Source: a virus. From it: a DNA stretch of 64,000 nucleotides. The stretch lies in the IMG/VR virus record IMGVR_UViG_3300010158_000027, positions 62,001 to 126,000 of that record; one strand, written 5' to 3'. Of the stretch, positions 62,845 to 64,000 are shown piece after piece (the first letter of the stretch is position 1; each line of letters opens with the position of its first letter). Made by a program: the position numbers and the translations under genes. The notes beneath the pieces are model-generated. The model saw nothing but the letters and a program-made list of their open reading frames with translations, ran no database searches and was not told the DNA's origin.

Positions 62845-63963
62845 TTATATGATGTTATACGGACTTTGGAATGCCCTAAATTTCAATAGTTTATTAAGGT
62901 TTTCGGCTTGTAATGCCTTTTGTTCCATTTGTTTTTCGGGTCTTAACCTTTCTAATCTGAGCCTTAGTTCTTCAGTTAGTGATACTTTTTCATCTTTCGC
63001 TTCAGTTTGTAATGTGGTATATTCTAAAGTTAATTCAGAATCGGGAGTTTTTAAGTTACCGCTATATTTACCCCTAACTCTTGCCAAGGCTTCTTTACAA
63101 TATGCAGTAAACCACCTTCTAACCCAAGTTTGTCCTGGTGAATTCAATTCGTCCCATTTCATCTCATCAATAGGGACATCGGATGGTAGTCGCACAATGT
63201 CTGGATTTTTTGCCAAACAATCAGCTCTATCGTTTGTTTCATAATACCAATACCATACTTTATATCCTTTATTTTTCATATTTCCAAAATCGAATTTACC
63301 ACCAGGGGTATTCATTAAATGGATTGCTTTTTTTCCTTCAGGTAGCGCAGTAATTCTATACGTTAACTCGCCGGTGATAATCCTTCGTTTCATGCTGATA
63401 TCCGACATCCTTAAAAGGATATCAAATGCTGGTGTCACAAAATAGTTTCCTGAAGTTCCCATTTGTGAGAACCCAGCACCACCACCAAGTCCAACACCAC
63501 CTGCTCCACCAAAACCACCCATGAATGGGTCGAAATATGCAGCATCCAATTCAGAACGACTGAACCATAACAATTCGTTAATTTCTCTACCTGCCGGCAC
63601 CTCGTATATTTGTTGATTGGGTATTAAATCGATATAATCCTTTTTTAATACGTAATCACCACCCGTTTGTAGTCCGACGATTTTAGAATATGCGTAGGTA
63701 TATTGGGTTTCCCAATCCATACTTCTGGTGGTTAAAGCCCTTGTTAATGATTGCTCATCTAAATTTAAACCATATAGAGACGACCACTGACTTTCAATTA
63801 GCCAGTCATTAACATATTGAGCATAATCTTGGATGGACATTTCTAAAAGGGAGTCCATCATTTCGTCCTCTATTTCGACAGAACGTAAAGGGGCACCCAA
63901 AAGATGTTTAATTCTTTTATATAATTTACTTCTTTCAGGTTCTTGGATTATTATAGTAGACAT
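62845..63963 (-). CDS. neck/head-completion protein (T4 gp13-like, tentative)
   Basis: 372 residues. The N-terminus RSKLYKRIKHLLGAPLRSVEIEDEMMDSLLEMSIQDYAQY (about 12-51) has the look of T4-type neck proteins, where a LG-P-hxxhxhxDexhxxhhxxsh pattern opens the protein. A Gly-rich loop (FMGGFGGAGGVGLGGGAGF, about 142-160) interrupts the middle. The last 60 residues are charged helix. Such proteins close the filled head and join the tail. The late-type box TATTTATATTAAAAA is 14 nt upstream. Confidence 0.6.
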   Translation of the reverse strand: MSTIIIQEPERSKLYKRIKHLLGAPLRSVEIEDEMMDSLLEMSIQDYAQYVNDWLIESQWSSLYGLNLDEQSLTRALTTRSMDWETQYTYAYSKIVGLQTGGDYVLKKDYIDLIPNQQIYEVPAGREINELLWFSRSELDAAYFDPFMGGFGGAGGVGLGGGAGFSQMGTSGNYFVTPAFDILLRMSDISMKRRIITGELTYRITALPEGKKAIHLMNTPGGKFDFGNMKNKGYKVWYWYYETNDRADCLAKNPDIVRLPSDVPIDEMKWDELNSPGQTWVRRWFTAYCKEALARVRGKYSGNLKTPDSELTLEYTTLQTEAKDEKVSLTEELRLRLERLRPEKQMEQKALQAENLNKLLKFRAFQSPYNII

Positions 63964-63977
63964 AAAGATATTTTTAA

Positions 63978-63985
63978 TATAAATA
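63978..63985 (-). promoter_or_regulatory. late promoter box for the neck-like gene
   Basis: Minus-strand TATTTATA followed by TTAAAAA, 14 nt before the ATG at 63963; fits the consensus. Confidence 0.55.
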
Positions 63986-64000
63986 TCATCTACCTTTAAA

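Overview
The window is a contiguous piece of a large, AT-rich, T4-like (Straboviridae-type) tailed-phage genome whose host is very probably a flavobacterium or related Bacteroidota. The T4 relationship rests on the large terminase (gp17), portal (gp20), prohead protease (gp21), scaffold (gp22), major capsid protein (gp23), late sigma factor (gp55) and family B DNA polymerase (gp43). The host inference rests on three things: gene leaders are A/T-rich and mostly lack a Shine-Dalgarno sequence; three promoters have the TTG(ACA)/TAtaTTTa look of Bacteroidota; and four phage genes encode secreted proteins with flavobacterial modules (SprB repeat, PKD-like domain, type IX secretion C-terminal domains of types A and B).

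Layout. 1-12 kb: head-packaging cluster on the plus strand (terminase, portal interrupted by an intein with an HNH domain, protease, scaffold, capsid protein), with one small lipoprotein gene on the opposite strand. 12.1-20.7 kb: an accessory island bounded by two free-standing homing-type nucleases and holding a four-gene operon of secreted adhesin-like proteins. 20.8-21.7 kb: tRNA-Ser(UGA), tRNA-Ala(UGC) and a Cys-containing protein gene. 21.7-28.6 kb (minus): baseplate or tail structural genes and the gp55 late sigma factor. 28.6-43.8 kb (minus): about ten glycosyltransferases with sugar-modifying enzymes, interspersed with PhoH, a HAD-like protein, dUTPase and a 3'-5' exonuclease. Two gene remnants mark past replacement events: the tail of an SDR epimerase at 32.1 kb and the tail of a Vsr-like homing nuclease at 43.8-44.0 kb. 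44.0-46.5 kb (minus): small conserved phage genes. 46.6-56.7 kb (plus): adhesion and tail-fibre genes, including an 1127-residue coiled-coil fibre and two tandem leucine-rich-repeat paralogues. 56.7-58.5 kb (minus): one more glycosyltransferase-like gene and a J-domain protein. 58.6-62.5 kb (plus): small membrane proteins and DNA polymerase. 62.5-64 kb (minus): a small virion protein and a neck-like protein.

Regulation. A recurring box, TATTTATAnTAAAA, lies in the sense orientation upstream of many genes on both strands, most often ending 11-14 nt before the start codon. It also lies 14 nt before the tRNA-Ser gene, which argues for a promoter rather than a ribosome signal. With gp55 encoded in the window it is a good candidate for this phage's late promoter. 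A second class, TTGAC-N16/17-TATATTTA, precedes a small gene in the head cluster, the homing nuclease and the polymerase, and looks like an early, host-RNA-polymerase promoter. Several clear hairpin plus T-run terminators delimit the transcription units.

The most unusual content is the secreted-protein operon at 13.9-20.3 kb. Its products have Sec signal peptides, and the first and last carry type IX secretion C-terminal domains, so the phage seems to place its own proteins on, or release them from, the surface of the infected host through the host's type IX system. I identified no tail sheath or tube gene, lysozyme, or integrase in the window.
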